Counted from the stretch's first letter, positions 16,161 through 25,594 are shown. The stretch: DNA of 60,745 nt from Deltaproteobacteria bacterium (GCA_020056965.1 JAGVGT010000038.1:1-60745), one strand, 5' to 3'. Numbers and translations: made by a program. Notes: a model not told the origin generated them from the letters alone.

Positions 16161-19154
16161 CTAGGTACTTTCGCAGACCGGCAACGTCACCAAAAACGTG
16201 GTGCCTTTACACCACTCGCTTTGCACTTCCACTGTACCACCGTTGGATTGGGTCAGGTTCTTCACCACCACCAGACCCAGGCCGATGCCGCGTGACTTGG
16301 TGGTGACCAGCGGTTGAAACAGCTTGGCCAGAACCTCGGGAGCGATACCGCCGCCGCTGTCACGCACACTGATGGTAACCGTACCCTCCGAACGGTTTTC
16401 AACCGCGCTGATTGCCAGCGTCCCTCCCTCCGGCATGGCCTCCACACTGTTACTGATGAGATTGCGGAACACCTGCCGAATTTGCCCGACATCCACCAGC
16501 AAGGCGGAAAGCGTGGCAGGAATCTCCAGCTGCACGGCAACCGTGGCAGGCACGGAGTACTTGCGCAAAGTCTGGGCGATCAATTCCTCTACTCCTACGG
16601 CAACCGGATGCGACGGCTTGGTACGCACGGCATCCAGCAGGTCAGAAACGATGCGCTCGGAGCCGGCGATCTCCTCTTTAATGATGTTCAGATATTCTTT
16701 AGTGGTATCATCCGCATCCGCCAGCACGGTTTGCAGGAAGTAGACCGCGTTATTGATCACCCCCAGAGGATTACGCAGTTCATGGCCCACGCTACCGGCC
16801 ACCTGACCAAGCACCGCCAGTTTTTCCTTGCGCACCAGTTCTTCCTGGGCCTCCAGAAGTTGCCGGGTCCGTTCCTGAACTTTTTCTTCGAGTTCGTCAT
16901 TCAGCTGGCGGATTTTTTCTTCAACCTGCTTGCGCTCGGTAACGTCATGAAAAACTCCAACCAGTAACGTCCGTCCCGCCAGAACCATGGGCGATGTACT
17001 GACATCGGCAAAAAACACCGATCCGTCCTTGCGCAACACCGGCAGGTTTTGAGCCACGAGAATCTCGCCTTTCAGCTGCCGTCCGAACTGCCGCTGTACT
17101 TCGCATAGAGCCTCCGGAGGATGAATATTCGACACATCGAGTTGATTTATTTCTTCCGGTTGATAGCCAAGCATGTCGCAGATCGCCCGATTACCGAGAA
17201 CAAACTTTTGGCTTTTGGCATCGGCCACCAGAATGCCGTCGACGGCGGCTCCGAGAATTGTTCTGAACTTTAATTCAGAATCCTCAAGGGCCTGGGCCGT
17301 CTGCTTGCGCTCGGTGATGTCGCGGTCGATGCCCCGATACCCGGCAAAACTTTGATCCGCGTCAAAAAACGGCACACCACTGGTCTCCAAAACCACCCGT
17401 AACCCCTCCTTATGGAGATTGGTGTTCTCTAAGGCCACCAGCGGCACCCGTGCCGCAAAACTCCGCTCGAATATCTGGCTGACGCGTTGCACCTCATCCG
17501 GTGGCATAAAGTCAAACGGAGTCTTCCCCGCCAGCTCTTCCGGTTTGTACCCCAACAGTTTTTCGACCCGGGGACTGACATACGTGTAGCGACCGGCTTG
17601 GTCCACCTCCCATATCAAATCGCTGGTCGACTCGACCAGGGCGCGAAATTTTTCCTCGCTCTGTCGCAAGGCCTGCGCCGCCTGTTTGCGCTCGCTGATG
17701 TCCCGCACGATATTGAGACTGTACATTTTGTCGATGGTGACAGAGCCGATACTGACCTCGACGGCGTAGGAGGAGCCATCCTTACGCCGATGGGTGCTCT
17801 CGATACAAGCGCTTCCAGACTTCCGCTGCTGCTCCTCAATAAACCGGACTCTATCCAGATTAAGTTCGGAATCGATATCGAAAACCGTCATGGAGAGCAG
17901 TTCTTCCCGGCTATAGCCCGAGTCGCGGCAGGCCTTCTCATTCACATCAAGGTATCGTAGCGTTGTGGGGTCGACAACCTCAATGGCGTCGCTGCAATTA
18001 TCCAGCAAGGTGCGGAAGAGGCGGAGATCGACATTCGCCTTGCTCAGCGCCTCCGCAGCCAACTTATCGGCGGTGATGTTATCGATTTGGCAAACAAAAT
18101 ACAGAGGGATATTTTGCTCATCCCGAATCACTGAAACGCTCAGGCGGATCCAGACGACGTGCCCATCCTTGTGGAGATAACGCTTCTCCTCCTGGGCGTG
18201 ATCTATTTCTCCAGCCAGCAGTCGGGCCACCAGACTCAGGTCGGATTGCAGATCGTCCGGATGGGTGATGTCCTGAAAAGCTCGGCTCAACAACTCCTGC
18301 TGTGAATAGCCGACTATCCGGCAGAGCGCGTTATTAACCATGAGCCAACGGCCATCCAGACCGACCAAAGCCATCCCGATGGCCGAATTTTCAAAGGCCT
18401 TACGAAAAAGCTCCTCGCTTTCCCGCAGCCGCAATTCCATATGCTTCCGCTCGGTAATGTCTTCATAAACGCCCAGCACACCGATGGTTTCTGCCACTTC
18501 ATTATGCAGTGACACTTTGGAGGTGCGCAACCAGATCTGCCCCCCGGTCGGTGTTGTCTGCGGCTCATCGTAGGATAGGTTGGGGATATTGGATTCAATC
18601 ACTCGCCGATCATCTGCACGATAAATTTCGGCTTGTTCCTTCCAGCCCATATCGAAATCAGTTTTGCCGATCAATTCATCAGGACGGTTCAATCCCGCAT
18701 CATTGGCAAACAAGGTGTTGCAGCCCATATAGCGCAAGTCGAGATCTTTCCAAAAGACCCGCAGGGGAATGGCCTCGACAATTTGGCTAGTGAGTTTCTG
18801 TTGCTTGCGAATTTCCTCTTCCGCCAACCTTGACTCGGTTATATCCTGCACCGTTCCACGCATTTTGAGGGGCTGGCCGTCCGGATCGCAGAACACCTCA
18901 GCCTGCCCATATACATGGCGCACGGCACCATCCGGCAGCAGAATGCGATGGTTTAATCGACAGACACCCCCCTGCTCAAACCCAGCACGAACAAGGGCAG
19001 ATACGGTTTGCCGGTCTTCTGGATGTACGACATTAAGAAAAACTTCATAGTCGACTTCGACCAACTGCGGGGTCAAACCAAAGAAACGACCTAGCGCATC
19101 GGTCCAAATGGTTCCAGCGCCACTTTGGGCAAATCCATTATCAATCGAGGGCAT
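16161..19154 (-). CDS. Cytosolic multi-PAS histidine kinase (six PAS units)
   Basis: 997 residues from the ATG at 19154, which has GGAG at a good distance. The frame stays open for 67 more codons upstream, but that stretch is AT-rich and unlike the rest, so I leave it out. Six PAS-type units follow in series, several beginning SEE-x-FR or SELKFR and closing with forms of DITERKQ. Then come a coiled coil, HisKA (VGHELRNPLGVINNA) and an ATPase domain (GLGLVVVKNL). No membrane segment is visible, so it should sense an internal signal. The transmitter is nearly the same as in the two kinases downstream; no receiver is attached. Confidence 0.93.
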   Translation of the reverse strand: MPSIDNGFAQSGAGTIWTDALGRFFGLTPQLVEVDYEVFLNVVHPEDRQTVSALVRAGFEQGGVCRLNHRILLPDGAVRHVYGQAEVFCDPDGQPLKMRGTVQDITESRLAEEEIRKQQKLTSQIVEAIPLRVFWKDLDLRYMGCNTLFANDAGLNRPDELIGKTDFDMGWKEQAEIYRADDRRVIESNIPNLSYDEPQTTPTGGQIWLRTSKVSLHNEVAETIGVLGVYEDITERKHMELRLRESEELFRKAFENSAIGMALVGLDGRWLMVNNALCRIVGYSQQELLSRAFQDITHPDDLQSDLSLVARLLAGEIDHAQEEKRYLHKDGHVVWIRLSVSVIRDEQNIPLYFVCQIDNITADKLAAEALSKANVDLRLFRTLLDNCSDAIEVVDPTTLRYLDVNEKACRDSGYSREELLSMTVFDIDSELNLDRVRFIEEQQRKSGSACIESTHRRKDGSSYAVEVSIGSVTIDKMYSLNIVRDISERKQAAQALRQSEEKFRALVESTSDLIWEVDQAGRYTYVSPRVEKLLGYKPEELAGKTPFDFMPPDEVQRVSQIFERSFAARVPLVALENTNLHKEGLRVVLETSGVPFFDADQSFAGYRGIDRDITERKQTAQALEDSELKFRTILGAAVDGILVADAKSQKFVLGNRAICDMLGYQPEEINQLDVSNIHPPEALCEVQRQFGRQLKGEILVAQNLPVLRKDGSVFFADVSTSPMVLAGRTLLVGVFHDVTERKQVEEKIRQLNDELEEKVQERTRQLLEAQEELVRKEKLAVLGQVAGSVGHELRNPLGVINNAVYFLQTVLADADDTTKEYLNIIKEEIAGSERIVSDLLDAVRTKPSHPVAVGVEELIAQTLRKYSVPATVAVQLEIPATLSALLVDVGQIRQVFRNLISNSVEAMPEGGTLAISAVENRSEGTVTISVRDSGGGIAPEVLAKLFQPLVTTKSRGIGLGLVVVKNLTQSNGGTVEVQSEWCKGTTFLVTLPVCEST

Positions 19155-19597
19155 GGCGTCTCCACTATAATCTTGGCAGAACGTTTGGCCGAAGGGACAG
19201 TGAGCAACGGAGGCACACCAAAACACCCAGACAATATAAATTGCGTACCCAGCAATCCACCTAGCTTTCTGCAATACTAAGCGATCATATCTCACCTTAA
19301 AGCGGAAACGCAAAATCCGATTTACAATTCTCCAAATCCTGTTCAAGCAGACCATAAACCACTCAAACAGGGATTCTTATTACAAAGAAAGTAGAACCAT
19401 TAAACAGCTAGCGATACCTTCCCAAGTCGGTATAAAGATTCATGTAATAATTAATTTTTGGTGTCTTTTAAGATAGTTAGTCTCTAACCAGAAAACCTTA
19501 ATCACCAAAAAGCCTACCCATTCATAAGTTTTCGCTTGCCAGCCTTCCTAACATTCCTTACAATCTCGAGGAGCCATTAACTCAAAGGAGGAAAAGA
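19155..19597. other. AT-rich intergenic region between divergent genes
   Basis: This 443-base gap lies between the leftward PAS kinase and the rightward small cytochrome gene. It is clearly richer in A and T than its surroundings, mainly in 19360-19520, and must hold promoters in both directions. I cannot fix a -35/-10 pair with confidence. No gene or long repeat is seen. Confidence 0.5.
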
Positions 19598-19909
19598 ATG
19601 AAGCTGAAAAAGATTTTGGTATTGGCGGGAGCAGCCGTGCTGCTCTCAGGGCTGCCGGTTCAGGCGGGAAAAATCTCGGCAGAGTTCGGCAAGAAACTCT
19701 TTAACAGTCCGGGGCTGGGCGGTTCGACCAACGGCAAGAGTTGCAACAGCTGCCATCCGGGCGGAGCAAAGCTGGAAAATGCCGGAGCGAACAAGCAACT
19801 GACCAAGGCCATCAACCGCTGCATCACAGGGCAGATGGCCGGCAAAAAGATTGACGGGCGCAACGCGGAGATGAAGTCTTTAAAGATGTACATCCAACAA
19901 CTGGGGTAG
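19598..19909 (+). CDS. Small monoheme c-type cytochrome
   Basis: 103 residues with a signal peptide (hydrophobic 6-20, cleavage near VQA at 21-23). One heme-attachment motif, CNSCH, lies at residues 49-53. Met80 in TGQMAGKKID is a plausible second axial ligand, as in class I cytochromes, and the C-terminal helix (AEMKSLKMYIQQL) fits that fold. It would be a soluble periplasmic electron carrier. A strong ribosome site, AAAGGAGG, precedes the ATG. It stands alone, with a possible terminator hairpin just downstream, so its redox partners cannot be named. Confidence 0.9.
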   Translation: MKLKKILVLAGAAVLLSGLPVQAGKISAEFGKKLFNSPGLGGSTNGKSCNSCHPGGAKLENAGANKQLTKAINRCITGQMAGKKIDGRNAEMKSLKMYIQQLG

Positions 19910-19931
19910 AGGTTTTCCACGCCAGCCAAAC

Positions 19932-19967
19932 GTTAACGGCGGGAGCCAGCTTGGCCCCGTCGTTAAC
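19932..19967 (+). terminator. Possible terminator hairpin after the monoheme cytochrome gene
   Basis: Arms GTTAACGGCGGG and CCCGTCGTTAAC pair with one G-U position around a 12-base loop, 22 bases after the stop codon. The following ATTTAAAA gives only a weak U-tract, so termination may be inefficient. Confidence 0.45.
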
Positions 19968-20157
19968 ATTTAAAACCCAACCATTTTCAGACAAAGAGGA
20001 TGGATCTACAGGCTTTTTTTTAGATATTAAGTCAGTAATGCGAAGCAATTCCCGCCAGCCGAGGTTACATCCCCTGCGCCCGCCCCCTGATATCACAAGC
20101 AATTTGCCGACAGATAGGCTATTCTGCCGGACACTCAAAGTGATAGGTAAACCGACC

Positions 20158-21156
20158 ATGGGCAAAACCAATAAAGCAGCGCAAAATCCTTTTCACCAAC
20201 TCAATCCCGACCAGGTTATTACCCTGGCGGAAAAAGAGCTGGACGAGCCGTTCAGCAATCTCTGCCGGCCCATGAACAGCTATATCAACCGGGTTTATGA
20301 GCTGGAAAGCCGGGCCAAACAAGGTTTCATCGTCAAATTTTACCGGCCCGGCCGCTGGTCGCCAACCGCCCTGGCCGACGAGCACGGATTCCTGCTCGAA
20401 CTGGCCGCCCATGAGGTCCCGGTGATTGCCCCGCTGCCTCTTAAGGATGGCACTACCCTGGGCTACTACGCCGGGGTCTACTTCGCCGTGTTCCCCAAGA
20501 AGGGTGGCCGCTTCGGCAACGAATTTACCGAGGAGCAGTGGCTGGCCCTGGGCCGGCTACTGGGTCGGACCCACGCCATCGGCACCCTGAGCAAACCAGG
20601 GGATCGACCGATCATTCACCCAGACCATTCAACCCGGCAGCATCTTGATTTTCTTAAAGGCGGTAAATTTGTCGCGCCGGAACTGGCAGAGAGGTTTTTC
20701 CGGACCACCGAAGAGCTGTTGGCCGAGATCACCCCGCTCTTTGCCGAGCGGCAATTGATCCGGATTCACGGTGACTGTCACGCCTCCAATCTGATCTACC
20801 GACCGGGCGAGTCCTACTATCTGATTGACTTCGACGACTTTGCCAGCGGTCCGCCGGTCCAGGACCTGTGGATGCTGCTCCCCGATCTGCCGGAGAAATC
20901 ACTCTACGAAATTGATCTCTTCCTGGAGGGTTACGAAACCTTCCGCTCCTTTGACCGTCGAGCTCTCGCCCTGATCGAACCGTTGCGGGCCATGCGCTTC
21001 ATCCACTACCAGGCCTGGTGCGCTCATCAAGCCGAAGACCTGAATGGCCCCCCCACCCCCAACTGGGGCGGCCTCGAATATTGGCGCCAAGAACTGGCCG
21101 ACCTGGAAGACCAGCTCACCAGGATCCGGGAAACCCGGGACTTCGGGAACTGGTAG
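20158..21156 (+). CDS. srkA: SrkA/RdoA-like stress response kinase
   Basis: 332 residues, close to the 328 of E. coli SrkA (YihE). The aminoglycoside-phosphotransferase-like kinase fold shows its catalytic loop IHGDCHASNL (Asp206, Asn211) and metal-binding IDFDD (223-227). The N-terminus (FHQLNPDQVITLAEKE, then NSYINRVYELE) is characteristic of SrkA. In E. coli this Ser/Thr kinase counters the MazEF-linked death pathway under stress. The ATG at 20158 is chosen because family similarity begins there; the frame is open 207 bases further upstream without any matching sequence. No partner gene is adjacent. Confidence 0.93.
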   Translation: MGKTNKAAQNPFHQLNPDQVITLAEKELDEPFSNLCRPMNSYINRVYELESRAKQGFIVKFYRPGRWSPTALADEHGFLLELAAHEVPVIAPLPLKDGTTLGYYAGVYFAVFPKKGGRFGNEFTEEQWLALGRLLGRTHAIGTLSKPGDRPIIHPDHSTRQHLDFLKGGKFVAPELAERFFRTTEELLAEITPLFAERQLIRIHGDCHASNLIYRPGESYYLIDFDDFASGPPVQDLWMLLPDLPEKSLYEIDLFLEGYETFRSFDRRALALIEPLRAMRFIHYQAWCAHQAEDLNGPPTPNWGGLEYWRQELADLEDQLTRIRETRDFGNW

Positions 21157-21327
21157 CACATCTGGCCTCCCGGATTGCTTTTACTGCCACAAATAATCTC
21201 TCCTCACTTCCTAGCTACCTCCCGACCAAGAGTCTCAACTCAAATCACCTCTTGGACTAGACCTCCTCAAACCAGCAAATCGGCGGGATTCGCCGGCTTG
21301 TCACCAAGCCACACCAGGGAAAAAGAA

Positions 21328-21355
21328 TAAAAAAAAAGCCCCGCCGAAGCGAGGC
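21328..21355 (-). terminator. Rho-independent terminator of the lipoprotein operon
   Basis: On the reverse strand a stem GCCTCGC / GCGGGGC with a TTCG loop is followed by nine T residues. It lies 25 bases after the stop of the lipoprotein gene at 21380. Confidence 0.9.
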
Positions 21356-21379
21356 CTTCGAAAATACTGCCGATGCGGC

Positions 21380-21967
21380 TCAAGATTTAGCGTTCGCTGC
21401 CCGATGGGTCAATTCCTCAACCACCAGTTTGATGCAGTCCTTGAAGTGCTCACGGACGGAGATCTCGACCACCGCCGACTTGCCGTCAGCCGGATTGTAG
21501 AACTCTAACCGATAGCCGACTTCCATGATGATCCCACGGGTTGGAGCAACGATGGTATCCCGGCTCAGAACGGTACCGAACATCACTAGACCCGGCTCAC
21601 TCTCCAGCTGATAATCGGCCTTCAGCTGGGCCGCACTTTTGCCCTTGACCTCGGCAATCGTCTTCGCAGCCTTGCCGTAGCGGTCGCCCATGTGCAGTTC
21701 GGCGGTGTAGTACTTGGCCAGATTGAATTCATTATAAAAGAAGACCGCATCATCCCCCCTGGCTATGTCCCAGGCGCCAGGCGCCGTTTCAAAGGGGCCG
21801 ACTACCAGGATTTTCTGACCTTTTTTAAGGTCGCCTAGATCATCCTTGACCACCTGGAAATTTTTAACCCCATCGGCCATCCGCATCAACTGCCCGAGAA
21901 TCGGCCCGCAAGAAACCAGGGAGAGTATCAGAGGGACTACCAGCAACAATCTTTTCAACATTTTCAA
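21380..21967 (-). CDS. Lipoprotein of unknown function
   Basis: 195 residues with a lipoprotein signal peptide; the lipobox LVSC places the acylated cysteine at residue 20. The mature part has the stretches GQKILVVGPFETAPGAWDIARGDD and LVMFGTVLSRDTIVAPTRG, which suggest a beta-rich periplasmic domain anchored to a membrane. I do not recognise the family. Its start codon overlaps the stop of the diheme lipoprotein gene (ATGA), so the two are translationally coupled and probably work together. A strong terminator follows it. Confidence 0.8.
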   Translation of the reverse strand: MKMLKRLLLVVPLILSLVSCGPILGQLMRMADGVKNFQVVKDDLGDLKKGQKILVVGPFETAPGAWDIARGDDAVFFYNEFNLAKYYTAELHMGDRYGKAAKTIAEVKGKSAAQLKADYQLESEPGLVMFGTVLSRDTIVAPTRGIIMEVGYRLEFYNPADGKSAVVEISVREHFKDCIKLVVEELTHRAANAKS

Positions 21968-22176
21968 CCTCCCAAAAGAATTCTATGACATTTCAGACAA
22001 TCGCCGCGGTCTTTGGCGTGCGGTAATTTAGCGGCATGGCAAGCCAGGCACTCGGCTATGGTCTTGGCCTTGAGATGATCCGGGGTATTGCTCCGATGCG
22101 GCGCAAAAAGAGGCCGTTTGACCGCACAGGATGAACAGAGCAACCCCAACATTGCCAGCAGTACGACCTTCCTCAC
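21964..22176 (-). CDS. Tiny diheme cytochrome c lipoprotein
   Basis: 70 residues only. A signal peptide ends in the lipobox LCSSC (acylated Cys17). The 53-residue mature chain holds two heme-attachment motifs, CLACH (43-47) and CLKCH (60-64), with further histidines at 27, 34 and 53 as possible axial ligands. It would be a membrane-anchored electron carrier with very little protein per heme. It overlaps the following lipoprotein gene by four bases. The short length is unlikely to be an artefact, since signal, lipobox and both motifs fall in one frame with clean coupling. Confidence 0.82.
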   Translation of the reverse strand: MRKVVLLAMLGLLCSSCAVKRPLFAPHRSNTPDHLKAKTIAECLACHAAKLPHAKDRGDCLKCHRILLGG

Positions 22177-22447
22177 TTTTTCCTCCTCTCCGGCTCAGGA
22201 AACCTTAAGACAGCCGGTCTAATGACGTCACCAACTCCGACCGGTAGCAAGCAATCCCAACCGGCCTCCAAATACCAAAATTATTTTACATGTTATATCA
22301 ACCGCAATGCAAATGCTACCAAAATTGTCCTATTTACAGAAAAACTAAACCACCTGGGCAAAATACGCAGTACTTCTACAGCCCGCGGTCAAAGAACATG
22401 ACATCAGTTACGCCACGCCTGTTCACTTTTTAGAAAAACTGCTAAAA

Positions 22448-23104
22448 CTACTCGAACTGGGTCCGGAAGTCGGCAAAGGTCTGGCGCAGTTCGGCCAACT
22501 CCTCCCTCATTCCCTGGATCTCATGTTCCAGACTGGCCAATCGCTCGTTTTCGGCCCGGACCCTGATGGTCGCCTCCTCCGGCCTGGCCGCCCCGGCAGA
22601 GCCGACCGGCTCGACTATCTCACCGGAGAGTAGATGGGCGTAACGGCACTCCTTCTGCCCCGGCTGCCTGCCCATCTTCAGCAGGAAACCCATCTCGGCC
22701 AGATTTTCCAAGACCTCCTCGGTTTCCTCCAGGGTGGCAAAACCGTACATCCGCTCCGAGCGCCCGCGTAGTTCGCCGATGGTCTGTGGCCCTCGCAACA
22801 AAAGCAAGCAGAGCAGGGCCATCTCCCGGTTAACCAGATTGTGGTGACGGGCAAAAATCTCTTCGTACCGGGGAACCCGGCTGGCGTCACTCTGCAGCAA
22901 CAACCGCTTGCCCTTGAGCCCATCCAACCCACGAACCACCGCCGCCTCGTCCAGTTCCATGACCGGCTCCCGGTTGGATTTCTGGTTGCAGGCGGCGGTC
23001 AAGGCCTTGAGGGTGAGCGGATAGTATTCAGGAGTGGTCATCTCCTTTTCAAGAAGCGCCCCCAGCACCCTGGCTTCTACCCCGTTCAACGTATATTCGA
23101 TCAT
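22448..23104 (-). CDS. yceH: YceH family protein (DUF480)
   Basis: 218 residues, the usual size. The N-terminus (LNGVEARVLGALLEKEMTTP, then YYPLTLKALTAACNQKSNR) is the family hallmark, followed by two winged-helix units. A C-terminal coiled coil (about 180-215, LEHEIQGMREELAELRQTF) ends the protein. The molecular role is not established; the fold suggests nucleic acid or protein binding. It stands alone, with 271 and 238 bases of gene-free sequence on its sides. Confidence 0.92.
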   Translation of the reverse strand: MIEYTLNGVEARVLGALLEKEMTTPEYYPLTLKALTAACNQKSNREPVMELDEAAVVRGLDGLKGKRLLLQSDASRVPRYEEIFARHHNLVNREMALLCLLLLRGPQTIGELRGRSERMYGFATLEETEEVLENLAEMGFLLKMGRQPGQKECRYAHLLSGEIVEPVGSAGAARPEEATIRVRAENERLASLEHEIQGMREELAELRQTFADFRTQFE

Positions 23105-23342
23105 TCCATCCCTCTCTAAATTCTCAGGCGTTACCGCAGGGGAAAATCAGTTGGCCGCCACCAAAGTCACAAGAAAGACCGGGCCAATACTGTCTGCCGA
23201 CTATCAGGCCCTGATTAGATCATATTGGAAATTACGGCAAGAGAGAAGAAGAACTACCAAGAAGGGCCACTGGCACCTAAAACAACCCCCTGCCGGCCGA
23301 TACGGTCACCGAAGGCACTATAAATCTTCTGGGTTAACCGAC

Positions 23343-24056
23343 TTATTCCGAAATTTGTCCCAGGGCGGCCCGGATATAGTCGCTGTCATAGTTGAAGGCG
23401 ATTCCGTGGCAATAGATCTGGCTTTCCTCATCGACATAAGTGCGCACGACCTGACCTCTGTCGATGGGGGGAAGGACCCGGCCCAGCTTTGCCCCAATAT
23501 CAGGAAGCGAGATGACGATATCGTTGAGGATCGCTTCCACCGAGAGGCCGGAGGATGGCGAGGCGGTGCAGACCAGCATCCCGGCGGGACTGAGGTCGCG
23601 GACATAAAAAGAGTTCAACAGACGGCCATCCCTCTTGAGAATGGCCCGGGTTCCCTGCGGAACCGTAATCCGTTGGTAACTGCGCCGTTGCAGGACAAAA
23701 ACTTCATTGGGCCAGGCCATGGAAAGGCTGAACGGCATGACCTGGGTCACCCCGGTCCGAAAAAACAACCAGCGCCCGTTCAAGCCGCGGAAAAAGAGCC
23801 GGAAGGTGGCGATCTGGTCGTCCCATTCCAGCGGTTTGTCGATCAACAATCCGTCAACGGACAGGCTGATCAGCAGGCTTTGGGTAAATACCCGCCCGTC
23901 CTCGGCCACCAGAGTCAGGGAAAGGTGATTTCCCTTGGCCTCCTTGAGGGTATTGTCGATCTTGTCACGATCCCCTTCGCTCAGAAAAGAACTTTCCAAA
24001 AACTCCCAGGGCGAAGCAACCTCACTATCCGGACCCACGTCACGTCTCTGTCCCAT
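23343..24056 (-). CDS. PilZ domain c-di-GMP receptor, YcgR-like
   Basis: 237 residues. An N-terminal YcgR/YpfA-like domain (about 38-118) leads into a PilZ domain. The c-di-GMP binding residues are present: RRSYQR (Arg124, Arg125, Arg129) and DLSPAG (from Asp154). Such proteins bind c-di-GMP and alter motility, secretion or polysaccharide synthesis through protein contacts. It is followed upstream by a small membrane protein gene and a second PilZ gene of the same architecture, all read leftward. Confidence 0.92.
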   Translation of the reverse strand: MGQRRDVGPDSEVASPWEFLESSFLSEGDRDKIDNTLKEAKGNHLSLTLVAEDGRVFTQSLLISLSVDGLLIDKPLEWDDQIATFRLFFRGLNGRWLFFRTGVTQVMPFSLSMAWPNEVFVLQRRSYQRITVPQGTRAILKRDGRLLNSFYVRDLSPAGMLVCTASPSSGLSVEAILNDIVISLPDIGAKLGRVLPPIDRGQVVRTYVDEESQIYCHGIAFNYDSDYIRAALGQISE

Positions 24057-24209
24057 GATCTACCGCTTGTTGTTTGGATTGCTCTACCCGTCGGTATCAG
24101 TCGCCCGCCGGTCAATACTGTCTCATCGGGAGCCATTACAAAATAATCCGGGCCACTCGAAACTTCACCTACCGCACCCCACTCTGCCTAGTCCCCTTGC
24201 AGGAAGGGC

Positions 24210-24503
24210 TTAACCGTTATCTTGGTCACTCCGTTGGTTTCGCAACTCAGACATCTGCCGTTCCAATTCCTGCAAACGGGCATCACGATCCAGCAGATTG
24301 ATAGTGAAAAATGCCACCACGACGCTGAGCAGCAACCGCATCCACATTTCACCGGACAAACGGGGCAACAAATAACCGGCAAAATCCGCCGGCTCGTAAA
24401 AAGCGCTCTGTAAAGCTGCCGCCGCCAGCCAGAAAAAAAAAGCCGCCATAACGGCAATCAGATAGGTCTTGATTCGTCCCTGATTATCCAGCGACTTTGC
24501 CAT
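24210..24503 (-). CDS. Small two-helix membrane protein between PilZ genes
   Basis: 97 residues. Two membrane segments (about 13-30 and 54-71, AVMAAFFFWLAAAALQ and RLLLSVVVAFFTINLL) are followed by a charged coiled-coil tail (DRDARLQELERQMSELRNQ). The ATG at 24503 is preceded by a purine-rich GGTGGGGAG directly against the start. I do not recognise the family. Its place between two PilZ genes, 19 bases after one of them, suggests it could be a membrane partner or scaffold of c-di-GMP effectors, but that is inference. Confidence 0.7.
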   Translation of the reverse strand: MAKSLDNQGRIKTYLIAVMAAFFFWLAAAALQSAFYEPADFAGYLLPRLSGEMWMRLLLSVVVAFFTINLLDRDARLQELERQMSELRNQRSDQDNG

Positions 24504-24522
24504 CTCCCCACCTATTCTTCGG

Positions 24523-25317
24523 TTAATCCTGCCCCGCCTTGGCGCCCTTGACCTTCTCGACGTAACGGGCCAATTCCTGCTCCGCCTCCTGCTCACTCTC
24601 GAAGGCGACTCCGTGGCAGAACAGATCGGTCTCGCTGTCCTTAAAGGACCGAACAATCCTGCCCTTCCGGATCACCGGCAATTCCACCCGTTCTTGGCCT
24701 TCATTTTTATTAGCAGAAGGGTGAAAAGGCATGGCGATGGCAATCTCGTTGATCACCGTGTTGTCATGAAACTTTTCTTCCTTAAAGCCGGGGCAGATCA
24801 ACATGCCGGCGGCGCTGATGTCCATGACGACGCCACCATCGCGCAGCTGGTTGTCTTCCCAGAACACGGTTCTGGTGCCCTTGGGTACCTCAACCCGGTG
24901 ATACTGGCGGCGTTGGAGGCGATAAAGGGCCTCGGGGTAGGTCGCACACAGCGAAAAGGCACACTCGGAGATGGTCCGGACCTCGAAAAAACTCCAGATT
25001 CCGAGAATATCCTGGAAATAGATGCGAAACCAGTCGATGGACTTCTCGTCGAAATCGACAGGTTTATCGATGGAGAGGGTTTCCCGGTCGAACTTGACCA
25101 AAATAGTGTTCCCGTAACGGTGGCCGTCCAGAGAGGCCACCACCAGCATCACATAGTCGTTCTTGATGACATTGATACTCTTTTCAATCAATTCCGGGCT
25201 GGCGATCCTGGCGTAGTTATCACTTTCGATTTCCCACGGCGCCCGCTTCAACTCTTGATCGTAAAGAGGATTGCCGGTGACCATCTTCTGGTAAAATGCG
25301 CCTTCTTTCTTCTTCAT
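24523..25317 (-). CDS. PilZ domain c-di-GMP receptor, YcgR-like (second copy)
   Basis: 264 residues. The order matches the other YcgR-like protein: an N-terminal beta domain (about 55-130) and a PilZ domain with RRQYHR (Arg136, Arg137, Arg141) and DISAAG (from Asp166). It should bind c-di-GMP. The ATG at 25317 is chosen for its strong ribosome site GGAGG four bases upstream; the frame extends 25 codons further without family similarity. It is the first gene of a leftward trio with the small membrane protein and the first PilZ protein. Confidence 0.92.
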   Translation of the reverse strand: MKKKEGAFYQKMVTGNPLYDQELKRAPWEIESDNYARIASPELIEKSINVIKNDYVMLVVASLDGHRYGNTILVKFDRETLSIDKPVDFDEKSIDWFRIYFQDILGIWSFFEVRTISECAFSLCATYPEALYRLQRRQYHRVEVPKGTRTVFWEDNQLRDGGVVMDISAAGMLICPGFKEEKFHDNTVINEIAIAMPFHPSANKNEGQERVELPVIRKGRIVRSFKDSETDLFCHGVAFESEQEAEQELARYVEKVKGAKAGQD

Positions 25318-25364
25318 CCCCCCTCCTCTCTTCACGACTTCCAAACCGAACGCGCATGACCGGG

Positions 25365-25499
25365 ATGGGACAAAATGACAAAGTTTTCCCAATCATGGCG
25401 GCAGTTTTATTTCTTATGACAGGTATGGCAATGCCGGAAGAATACCGGGCGGATACGGGCGAACCCGGGGTAAACGATGAATCTAATTGGAATAATTGA
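25365..25499 (+). other. Possible very small exported protein (44 residues)
   Basis: In the 277-base gap between divergent genes, an ATG at 25365 opens a 44-codon frame with a hydrophobic segment (FPIMAAVLFLMTGMAMP) and an acidic tail. A weak GACCGGG precedes it. It resembles a small exported peptide, but I know no family and chance is a real alternative. Confidence 0.2.
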
Positions 25500-25594
25500 A
25501 TTTATTGCGCCGATGAAGCCTGAATCTACCCGGCCTGATCATCCCGAAGGACAAATTTGTCGCCGCGAGAAGGGGCTGCCGGTATATTGGCGTC

